Shown one piece after another: positions 1-6,357 of a stretch of DNA of 10,649 bases. The stretch covers positions 1 through 10,649 of the forward strand of contig CAJULZ010000096.1 in assembly GCA_910587205.1 (NCBI GenBank), given 5' to 3'. The stretch's first letter is position 1, and each line of letters opens with the position of its first letter. Source of the stretch: an uncultured Oscillospiraceae bacterium (GTDB taxonomy: Bacteria > Bacillota > Clostridia > Oscillospirales > Oscillospiraceae). The notes under the pieces were generated by a model. It ran no database searches. It was not told where the DNA came from and saw only the letters and a program-made list of their open reading frames with translations. The translations under genes were made by a program, and so were the position numbers.

Positions 1-1
1 C

Positions 2-874
2 TACTACCAGCAGGAGCTGGTGGCCGCCCAGGCCCTCAAGACCGGCGACATCGACGCACTGCTCACCGAGACCTACAGCATGGTGGAGCAGCTCAAGGCC
101 TATGGCGACACCGTGAGCAAGGCCGCCGACCTGCCCAGCTACTATTACACCCTGTGCTTCAATATGCGGGGCGACGACCCCTTCGCCAACGAGAAGGTGC
201 GTAAGGCCGTCAGCCACGCCATCGACGTGGATTCCATCGTGGACACCCTGACCTTCGGCTACGCGGTGAAGACCAACCAGTGGGCCCCCGAGAGCTCCCC
301 GTTCTACAACAAGGATACCGCCGGCCAGGAGTACGACGTGGCCAAGGCCAAGGAGCTGCTGGCCGAGGCGGGCTATCCCGACGGCTTTGACACCACCCTT
401 ACCTGCAGCAACGCCACCACCGTGGTCAACGTCTGCCAGGTGATTGCCGAACAGCTCTCCGCCATCGGCGTTAATGTAGAGATCCGACCCATCGAGGGCG
501 CGGCCTATGTGAACTATATCGGCGGCTGGGAGACCGGCATGCTGCTGCACCAGATGGGCGCGGAGGCCGGCGCCGCCTCCCAGTACGCCTCTACCTTCTA
601 CCAGTACGAGGGCTTCGGCCTGGGCGTAAACGCCTTCGAGATCCCCGACGACGTCCATGAGGTCACCACCGCCATCACCTCCGCCAAGACCGAGGAGGAG
701 CGCAACGCCAAGACCCAGGAGGTGGCCGAAAAGGTAGTGGACGAGTACTGCATGATGAAGGTTATCTTTGGCTCCCAGGCCATCACCTTCGTCAAGGACG
801 ACGTGAAGGACTTCCACTATGGCGATGTGCAGAACCTGCGCGCCGACCTGTGGGAGTGCTGGCTGGACCGCTGA
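2..874 (+). CDS. ABC transporter substrate-binding protein, family 5 (DppA/OppA-like), 3' part only
   Basis: The reading frame is open from the first full codon at base 2 to TGA at 872-874, so the N-terminal half with the expected lipoprotein signal lies outside the window. About 290 residues are visible. They include a segment typical of SBP_bac_5 proteins: FNMRGDDPF followed by NEKVRKAVSHAIDVDSIV, then AKELLAEAGYPDGF, which is the common hinge and lobe-II region of oligopeptide and dipeptide binding proteins. The protein should sit on the outer face of the membrane and deliver substrate to the permeases encoded just downstream. The family also binds nickel, haem, opines or glycans, so peptide is only the default guess. 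The end is a normal family C-terminus (ADLWECWLDR) with no sign of decay. The family call is secure; the ligand is not known. Confidence 0.93.
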   Translation, partial: YYQQELVAAQALKTGDIDALLTETYSMVEQLKAYGDTVSKAADLPSYYYTLCFNMRGDDPFANEKVRKAVSHAIDVDSIVDTLTFGYAVKTNQWAPESSPFYNKDTAGQEYDVAKAKELLAEAGYPDGFDTTLTCSNATTVVNVCQVIAEQLSAIGVNVEIRPIEGAAYVNYIGGWETGMLLHQMGAEAGAASQYASTFYQYEGFGLGVNAFEIPDDVHEVTTAITSAKTEEERNAKTQEVAEKVVDEYCMMKVIFGSQAITFVKDDVKDFHYGDVQNLRADLWECWLDR

Positions 875-924
875 GCGGGCCTGGCCCGGCCCATAGCGGC
901 CTGCGGATGATTTAGTCGAGACGC

Positions 925-972
925 GCGCCCCCGTGCTTGCTGCCAGCCGTGCGGGTACAAGCACGGGGGCGC
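925..972 (+). promoter_or_regulatory. Intercistronic 15-bp perfect hairpin between binding-protein and permease genes
   Basis: Bases 925-939 (GCGCCCCCGTGCTTG) are exactly complementary to 958-972, with an 18-base loop. The bases after it are TGTAAACT, not a T-run, so it is not a standard intrinsic terminator. A smaller stem (CGGGC at 876-880 with GCCCG at 884-888) lies just after the binding-protein stop. Such hairpins after a binding-protein gene are known in other importer operons to protect the upstream mRNA or reduce read-through, which gives more binding protein than permease. That role is inferred here. A promoter inside the 129-base gap cannot be excluded, but none is obvious. Confidence 0.75.
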
Positions 973-1003
973 TGTAAACTCAGCTCCGAATTGAGGGAAG
1001 CAA

Positions 1004-1954
1004 ATGAAAACATATATCTTGAAACGGATCCTGATATCGCTGCTCATTGTGTTCCTGGTTTCCCTGTTCTCCTTCTCCCTGCTCCAGATCATGCCCGGAG
1101 ACCCGGCGCGGCTGGCCCTGGGGTTTGAGGCGTCCGAGGAGGACGTCCAGGCCCTCCGGGAGGAGATGAACCTGGACAAACCCATTTTGACCCAGTATTT
1201 CCTGTGGCTGCGCAACCTGTTCCAGGGCGATTTGGGGCAGTCGGTCATCTACAAGCGCCCCGTGGCGGACATGATCGCCGAACGCCTGCCCAGGACGGTG
1301 AACCTGGGCGTGTTCTCCCTGATTCTGGGCATACCGATCGGCATTGTATGCGGCGTCATCTGCGCCATCAAGCGCGGCAAGATCGCTGACCAGGGCATCA
1401 CCTTCTTTATGACGCTGATCATGGGTATGCCGGTGTTTTGGCTGGGTATTCTGGGCATATTGGTCTTTGCGGTGCAGCTGGAGCTGCTGCCCATCCAGGG
1501 ATACACCCCGCCCACCAAGGATTTCGGGGACTTTGTGTACCACGCCATCCTGCCGGTGAGCTGTATTTTCCTGGGTATGTCCGCCAGCATCTGCCGCCAG
1601 ACCCGCACCAACGTGCTGGACTCCATCAACCAGGACTATATCCGCACCGCCCGTGCCAACGGTCTGCCCGAGGGCAGCGTGGTATATAAGCACGCGCTGA
1701 AAAACGCCCTGATCCCGGTCATCACCATCATCGGGATGCAGGTGCGCGTAGTGATCGGCGGCTCGCTGCTGGTGGAGCAGCTGTTCAACATCCCCGGCTT
1801 GGGCACCCTGCTCACCACGGCGCTGAACAACCGGGATTACATGATCGTGCAGAACTGCACCCTGCTCATCGCCCTGTTCACCGTTGTGGCAAACCTGGCG
1901 GTGGATATCGCCTACGGCTTTATCGACCCGCGTATTCGAATTACCAGGAGATAA
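1004..1954 (+). CDS. ABC importer permease, DppB/OppB family
   Basis: This 316-residue protein is an inner-membrane permease of the binding-protein-dependent transport family, one half of the translocation pore. It opens with the standard MKTYILKRILISL helix (about residues 1-30), followed by the external GDPARL stretch and about five further hydrophobic segments. The EAA loop that docks on the ATPase lies at about 211-238 (DYIRTARANG then NALIPV). Length is normal for DppB. ATG at 1004 is preceded by GAGGGA at a usual distance. It ends four bases before the next gene, so it is translated as part of the same operon as the second permease and the two ATPases. Family assignment is clear; whether it is Dpp, Opp or another subgroup cannot be settled from sequence alone. 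Confidence 0.95.
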   Translation: MKTYILKRILISLLIVFLVSLFSFSLLQIMPGDPARLALGFEASEEDVQALREEMNLDKPILTQYFLWLRNLFQGDLGQSVIYKRPVADMIAERLPRTVNLGVFSLILGIPIGIVCGVICAIKRGKIADQGITFFMTLIMGMPVFWLGILGILVFAVQLELLPIQGYTPPTKDFGDFVYHAILPVSCIFLGMSASICRQTRTNVLDSINQDYIRTARANGLPEGSVVYKHALKNALIPVITIIGMQVRVVIGGSLLVEQLFNIPGLGTLLTTALNNRDYMIVQNCTLLIALFTVVANLAVDIAYGFIDPRIRITRR

Positions 1955-1958
1955 CGCT

Positions 1959-2876
1959 ATGAGTGAAATCACTGAGAAAGACCTGACGCTGGACGAAATG
2001 ATCGCCCAGCAGGAGAAAGAGCGCCGGCGCGCCTCCCGCAAGCAGTTCTGGCGCGTATTCCTGGGCCGCGGCTTTCTGTCCAAGGCCTGCTTTGCCTTCC
2101 TGATCCTGTTTGCCTTTGTGGCCATCTTCGGCCCCCTGCTCACGCCGTACTCCCCCTATGAGCAGTCGCTGACGGAGGCGCTGGCGGGGCCCTCCCTGGC
2201 CCACCCCCTGGGTATGGATTCCCTGGGGCGCGACCTGCTGACCCGCACCATCTACGGCGCGCGCATCTCCTTCTGCACGGGCCTGCTGTCCAGCATGTTC
2301 GCGCTGGTGGTGGGCTCCGTCCTGGGCCTGATCGCCGGGTATTCCGGCGGGTTTGTCAGCGGCCTGATCATGCGCGCGGTGGACGCCCAGCTGTCCATTC
2401 CCGGCCTGATCCTCACTATGTGCCTGGTGGCCATTTTCGGCGGCTCCATCCTGTCGGTGAGCGTCATCATCGGCATTTCGGCCCTGCCCAGCTACGTGCG
2501 TATGCTGTACGGGCAGGTGCTCTCCCTGCGGGAGAACGACTACGTGGCGGCGGCCAACCTCATTGGGCAGAACAAATTTGAGATCATGCTCAAGCATCTG
2601 CTGCCCAACGCGTTCCCCACCCTTATCGTCATGTTCACCGGCAGCGTGGGCGCCGCCGTCATGATCGAGTCCGGCCTGGCCTATCTGGGCATCGGCATCA
2701 CCGCCCCCACCCCGGCGTGGGGCACCATGATCTCCGAGGGCTACACCGTGCTGATGTTCAAGCCGCTTCCGGCCATCGTACCCGGCGTGGCGCTGATGCT
2801 GCTGATTATCACGCTGAATATTATCGGCGACGGCCTGCGTGATGCATTGGATCCGAGACTGAGGGGGAAACTGTAA
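1959..2876 (+). CDS. ABC importer permease, DppC/OppC family
   Basis: This 305-residue protein is the partner permease to the DppB-type protein upstream. ATG at 1959 is chosen because AGGAG sits at 1946-1950 and the protein then begins MSEITEKDL; a longer in-frame start at 1884 lies inside the upstream gene and has no such site. A charged cytoplasmic N-terminus (1-35) precedes the first membrane helix (about 41-62). The DppC hallmark HPLGMDSLGRDLLTRTIYGA is at 82-101. The EAA loop is at about 194-217 (DYVAAANLIGQNKFEIM, then LLPN), with membrane helices around it. The C-terminus DGLRDALDPRLRGKL is typical of the family. The stop overlaps the ATPase start as TAATG, which suggests translational coupling. 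Confidence 0.95.
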   Translation: MSEITEKDLTLDEMIAQQEKERRRASRKQFWRVFLGRGFLSKACFAFLILFAFVAIFGPLLTPYSPYEQSLTEALAGPSLAHPLGMDSLGRDLLTRTIYGARISFCTGLLSSMFALVVGSVLGLIAGYSGGFVSGLIMRAVDAQLSIPGLILTMCLVAIFGGSILSVSVIIGISALPSYVRMLYGQVLSLRENDYVAAANLIGQNKFEIMLKHLLPNAFPTLIVMFTGSVGAAVMIESGLAYLGIGITAPTPAWGTMISEGYTVLMFKPLPAIVPGVALMLLIITLNIIGDGLRDALDPRLRGKL

Positions 2877-3871
2877 TGGGAGAGAAGCTGCTTGAGGTTA
2901 AGAACCTGAAAACCTCGTTCTTCACCGTGGCCGGCGAGGTCAAGGCGGTGGACGGCGTCTCCTTCTATGTGGACAAGCAGGAGATCATCGCCATTGTAGG
3001 CGAGTCCGGCTGCGGCAAGTCCGTCACCCAGATGTCCATGGTAAAGCTGATCCAGTCCCCGCCGGGCAAGATCCTGGGCGGCGAGGTGTGGCTGGACGGG
3101 AAAAATATCCTGGAGTACGACGCCAAGTCCCCCCAGATGCAGGCCGTGCGCGGCGCGGGGATCTCCTTCATCTTCCAGGAGCCCATGACCGCCCTCAACC
3201 CGGTATACACCGTGGGCAACCAGCTCACCGAGGTGATCCGCAAGCACAAGAAGTGCAGCCGGAAGGAGGCGTGGGAGCTGGGGGTACAGGCGCTGCGGGA
3301 CGTGGCCATCCCCGAGCCGGAGCGCCGCATGGAGAACTATCCCTTCGAGCTGTCCGGCGGGATGCGTCAGCGCATCCTCATCGCCATCGCCGTGGCCTGC
3401 AATTCCAAGCTCATCGTGGCGGATGAGCCCACCACCGCGCTGGATGTGACCATCCAGGCCCAGGTGATGGAGCTGCTCCAGGGCATTGTAGAGGAGAAAA
3501 AGACGTCGCTGATTATCGTCACCCATAACTTGGGGCTGGTGACGCGGCACACCAAGCGCATCTATGTGATGTACGCGGGCAAGATCATCGAGTCCGGCAC
3601 CACAGAGGAGCTGATTACCAGGCCCCGCCACCCCTATACTATCGGCCTGCTCAACTCCGTGCCCAAGCTGGAGGAAAAGAAGGGCGACCAGTTGGTGCCC
3701 ATTGAGGGCGCGCCGCCCTCCCTGGTCCACCTGCCGGACACCTGCACGTTCCTGCCCCGGTGCCCCTACGCCTGCGACAAGTGCCGCAGCAGTCCGTACC
3801 CGGCGCTGCGCAAAACCGAAGGGGAGGAGCACTATGTCGCGTGCCACCTGGATTTGGAGGGGAGAACATGA
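2876..3871 (+). CDS. ABC importer ATPase, DppD/OppD family
   Basis: This 331-residue cytoplasmic ATPase powers the importer as a heterodimer with the next gene product. All nucleotide-binding motifs are present: Walker A GESGCGKS (42-49), Q-loop Q101 in FQEPMTALNP, signature LSGGM (159-163), Walker B LIVADEP (179-185), and switch His217 in VTHN. The signature has M in place of the common Q at its fifth position, which is frequent in DppD-type subunits. The peptide-importer C-terminal extension is present, with HPYTIGLL at about 252-259 and cysteines at 290, 296, 300, 303 and 323. The spacing C-x5-C-x6-C-x19-C resembles that of DppD-type ATPases reported to bind an iron-sulfur cluster; cluster binding here is inferred. 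The start overlaps the permease stop, and the stop overlaps the next start. Confidence 0.96.
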   Translation: MGEKLLEVKNLKTSFFTVAGEVKAVDGVSFYVDKQEIIAIVGESGCGKSVTQMSMVKLIQSPPGKILGGEVWLDGKNILEYDAKSPQMQAVRGAGISFIFQEPMTALNPVYTVGNQLTEVIRKHKKCSRKEAWELGVQALRDVAIPEPERRMENYPFELSGGMRQRILIAIAVACNSKLIVADEPTTALDVTIQAQVMELLQGIVEEKKTSLIIVTHNLGLVTRHTKRIYVMYAGKIIESGTTEELITRPRHPYTIGLLNSVPKLEEKKGDQLVPIEGAPPSLVHLPDTCTFLPRCPYACDKCRSSPYPALRKTEGEEHYVACHLDLEGRT

Positions 3872-4866
3872 GCGCTGAGGTGAGACAGGAACCCATCGTC
3901 AAGGTGGAAAACCTGAAAATGTATTTCCCGCTGTCAAAGGGCCTGGTTTCAAAGGTCTACGCCCATGTCAAGGCCGTGGACGACGTGAGCTTCGAGGTAT
4001 ACGAGGGCGAGACCTTCGGCCTGGTGGGGGAGTCCGGCTGCGGCAAAACCACCACCGGCAAGTGCGTGCTGCGGGTGCTCAAGCCCACGCAGGGAAAGAT
4101 CCTCTACCGCGGGGTGGACATCGCCCAGATGCCCCCCAAGCAGTTCCAGCAGTACCGGCGCAAGCTCCAGATGATTTTCCAGGATCCCTACGGCTCGCTG
4201 GATCCCCGGGAATCGGTGTACACCATCGTGAAAGAGGCGGTGGTGGCCGACCGGCAGCCCCACAGCGCCGCCGAGATCCGGGACCGGGTGGTGGAGCTGA
4301 TCGAGATGGTGGGGCTGAGTAAAGAAATGGTAACCCGCTATCCCCACGAGCTGTCCGGCGGCCAGCGCCAGCGCCTGGGCATCGCCCGCGCCCTGGCCTG
4401 CAACCCGGAGTTCATTGTGTGCGACGAGCCGGTGTCCGCGCTGGACGTGTCTATTCAGGCCCAGATCATCAACCTGTTCGAGAGCCTCCAGCAGAAGCTG
4501 GGCCTGACGTACATTTTCGTGGCTCATGATCTGGCCGTGGTACGCCATATCGCCAAGCGCATCGGCGTGATGTACCTGGGCCACCTGGTGGAAGTGCTGG
4601 ACTCGGACGACCTGTTCCACAATTCGCGCCACCCATATACCAAGGCGCTGCTGTCCGCCGTGCCCACCACGGACTACTACGCGGAGCAAAAGCGCAAGCG
4701 CATCCTGCTGGAGGGGGAGGTGCCCAGCCCCATCAACGCCCCGTCGGGCTGCCCCTTCCACCCCCGCTGCCGTTATGCCACCGAGGCGTGCAGCCAAGTC
4801 ATGCCCCCGCTGAAGGACAGCGGCGGCGGGCACCTGCTGGCCTGCCACAACCCGCCGGAGGACTGA
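3868..4866 (+). CDS. ABC importer ATPase, DppF/OppF family
   Basis: This 332-residue ATPase is the second subunit of the pair. ATG at 3868 overlaps the preceding TGA (ATGA), and GGAGGGGAG lies just upstream; longer in-frame starts inside the previous gene are rejected. Motifs are Walker A GESGCGKT (54-61), Q-loop Q105 in FQDPYGSLDPR, canonical signature LSGGQ (162-166), Walker B EFIVCDEP (181-188), and switch His220 in VAHDLAVV. The substitutions separating OppF from OppD types (FQDPYGSLDP, LSGGQRQRLGIARAL) support the DppF assignment. The C-terminal oligopeptide domain has HPYTKALLSAVP and cysteines at 295, 301, 308 and 326, parallel to its partner. This is the last gene of the importer operon. 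Confidence 0.96.
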   Translation: MSAEVRQEPIVKVENLKMYFPLSKGLVSKVYAHVKAVDDVSFEVYEGETFGLVGESGCGKTTTGKCVLRVLKPTQGKILYRGVDIAQMPPKQFQQYRRKLQMIFQDPYGSLDPRESVYTIVKEAVVADRQPHSAAEIRDRVVELIEMVGLSKEMVTRYPHELSGGQRQRLGIARALACNPEFIVCDEPVSALDVSIQAQIINLFESLQQKLGLTYIFVAHDLAVVRHIAKRIGVMYLGHLVEVLDSDDLFHNSRHPYTKALLSAVPTTDYYAEQKRKRILLEGEVPSPINAPSGCPFHPRCRYATEACSQVMPPLKDSGGGHLLACHNPPED

Positions 4867-4885
4867 CCGGCGGATAAGAGACCAT

Positions 4886-4929
4886 GACGCGGGGAGGCGG
4901 ATGGCGAAGCCCATCCGCCTCCCCGCGTC
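4886..4929 (+). promoter_or_regulatory. Perfect 19-bp hairpin between the importer operon and the MATE gene
   Basis: Bases 4886-4904 are exactly complementary to 4911-4929, with a six-base loop CGAAGC. The arm begins GACGCGGGGAGGCGG. It is very stable but is followed by GGATAAGGAG rather than a T-run, so it is not a textbook Rho-independent terminator. An ATG (4901) with GGGGAGG three bases before it lies within the left arm and is in frame with the MATE gene. If that start is used, the hairpin would hide both its ribosome site and its start codon. It could also serve as a 3' end for the importer mRNA. Its role is not decided by sequence. Confidence 0.75.
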
Positions 4930-4939
4930 GGATAAGGAG

Positions 4940-6340
4940 ATGAGACCAGACTTGAGACGTGCAGATTCCGACCCCCAGGCCAGGTACTTGAAAATGACCA
5001 CGCAGCCCATCCCAAAGCTCATCGTGTCCATGGCGGTGCCCGCCATTTGCAGCCAGATTGTCACCTCGCTGTACAACATCGCGGACACCTATTTTGTGGG
5101 CAGCATCGGCACCAGCGCCACCGCCGCGCCTGGGGTGGCCATGCCGCTGCTGATGATCATCCAGGCGGTGTCCCTGATGCTGGCCATGGGCGCGGGCAGC
5201 CTGGCCGCCCGCCAGCTGGGCGCGCGGGAGGACGAGGATGCCAACCGCACCATCTCTACCGCGTTTTTCCTGTCCGTCATGATCGGCACGGTGATCGGCG
5301 CCATCTCCCTGGCGGTGCTGGAGCCCATCATGGTCATCTGCGGCGCGACGGAGACGATCCTGCCCTACGCCTGCGACTACGCGTTTTGGATCATCCTGGC
5401 CACGCCGTTTTACAGCGCCACCTTCGTGCTGTCCGCCGTGGTGCGCCAGGAGGGGAACGTCCGCCTGTCCGTGATCGGCACCGTGGCCGGCGCGGTGGTG
5501 AACTGCGTCCTGGACCCCATCCTCATCTTTGTGTTCGACCTGGGCATCATCGGCGCGGCGGTGGCCACCAGCCTGAGCCAGATGGTCAGCTTTGCCATCC
5601 TGTTTTCCCACATGGTGTCCGGCAAGTGTGTGCTGAAGCTGGGGTGGCGGTATTTCTCCCCCCGGTGGCGGGTGCTGTGGGAGATTTTTAAGGTGGGCGC
5701 GCCGGACCTGTTCCGCAACGGCCTGCTCAGCGTCGCCAACATCCTGCTGAACAACGCCGCGGGGGTGTACGGCGACGCGCCCCTGGCGGGCATGGGCATC
5801 GTGACTAAGATCATCAACGTCATGGTGATGGTGCTCATGGGCTTCGGCCAGGGCTACCAGCCCATGTGCGGGTACTGCTTTGGGGCGAAGCTCTACGGCC
5901 GGGTAAAGGAGGGGCTGTGGTTTTCCCTGCGGGTGTGTCTGACGGCCATGACGGCGATGGCCGCGGTGTCCTTCCTCCTGGCGCCGGAGATGATCGCGGT
6001 GTTCCGGGGGGACGACCCGGAGGTCATCGACGTGGGCAGCCGGATCCTCCGCGCCCACGTGGTGGTGCTGCCCATGGCCACGGTGACGATTATCGCCAAT
6101 ATGCTGTTCCAGTCCTGCGGCCGGGCCATCAAGTCCGGCATGATTGCCCTGTCCCGGAATGGGCTGGTGCTCATCCCCACCATTCTGTACCTCCCCAGGG
6201 TGTTCCATCTGGACGGCGTGATCTGGGCGCAATCGGTGGCGGACCTCTTGACATTTGTGATCGCGTTATTTATGCTTATCCATGAACTGGGCAGGCTCAG
6301 GGCGCTGGAACGGCAGGCCCTGCCGGACGGGGCCGCCTGA
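4940..6340 (+). CDS. MATE-family efflux transporter (DinF/NorM-like)
   Basis: About 466 residues and some twelve hydrophobic helices place this in the MATE family of Na+- or H+-driven exporters of cationic drugs and metabolites. With ATG at 4940 the conserved core starts at YLKMTTQPIPKLIVSMAVP (about 16-34). It continues with YNIADTYFVGSIGTSA (45-60), GAGSLAARQLGARE (84-97), RQEGNVRLSVIG (169-180) and, in the second repeat, GFGQGYQPMCGYCFGAK (301-317). The two MatE repeats are complete. The start is uncertain. ATG 4940 has AAGGAG directly against it, with no spacer; TTG 4952 has it 12 bases upstream; ATG 4901 lies in the hairpin. All three give the same conserved protein. It ends 17 bases before the chaperonin gene, so the two are probably co-transcribed. 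The substrate cannot be predicted. Confidence 0.93.
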   Translation: MRPDLRRADSDPQARYLKMTTQPIPKLIVSMAVPAICSQIVTSLYNIADTYFVGSIGTSATAAPGVAMPLLMIIQAVSLMLAMGAGSLAARQLGAREDEDANRTISTAFFLSVMIGTVIGAISLAVLEPIMVICGATETILPYACDYAFWIILATPFYSATFVLSAVVRQEGNVRLSVIGTVAGAVVNCVLDPILIFVFDLGIIGAAVATSLSQMVSFAILFSHMVSGKCVLKLGWRYFSPRWRVLWEIFKVGAPDLFRNGLLSVANILLNNAAGVYGDAPLAGMGIVTKIINVMVMVLMGFGQGYQPMCGYCFGAKLYGRVKEGLWFSLRVCLTAMTAMAAVSFLLAPEMIAVFRGDDPEVIDVGSRILRAHVVVLPMATVTIIANMLFQSCGRAIKSGMIALSRNGLVLIPTILYLPRVFHLDGVIWAQSVADLLTFVIALFMLIHELGRLRALERQALPDGAA

Positions 6341-6357
6341 AAGCGAGGGACACGAGT

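Noticed and set aside
1884..1958. Longer start for the second permease
   Set aside because: It lies inside the first permease gene; ATG 1959 has a proper AGGAG site.
980..3847. Several long minus-strand frames opposite the importer genes
   Set aside because: They overlap five clear importer genes and encode only repetitive His/Gln/Gly-rich text with no ribosome site.
3760..3867. Longer start for the second ATPase
   Set aside because: It overlaps the end of the first ATPase in another frame; ATG 3868 has the typical ATGA overlap and a ribosome site.
4799..6232. Long minus-strand open frame of about 480 codons opposite the MATE gene
   Set aside because: The product is His/Gln/Gly/Asp-rich with no domain; the MATE frame on the other strand is conserved end to end.
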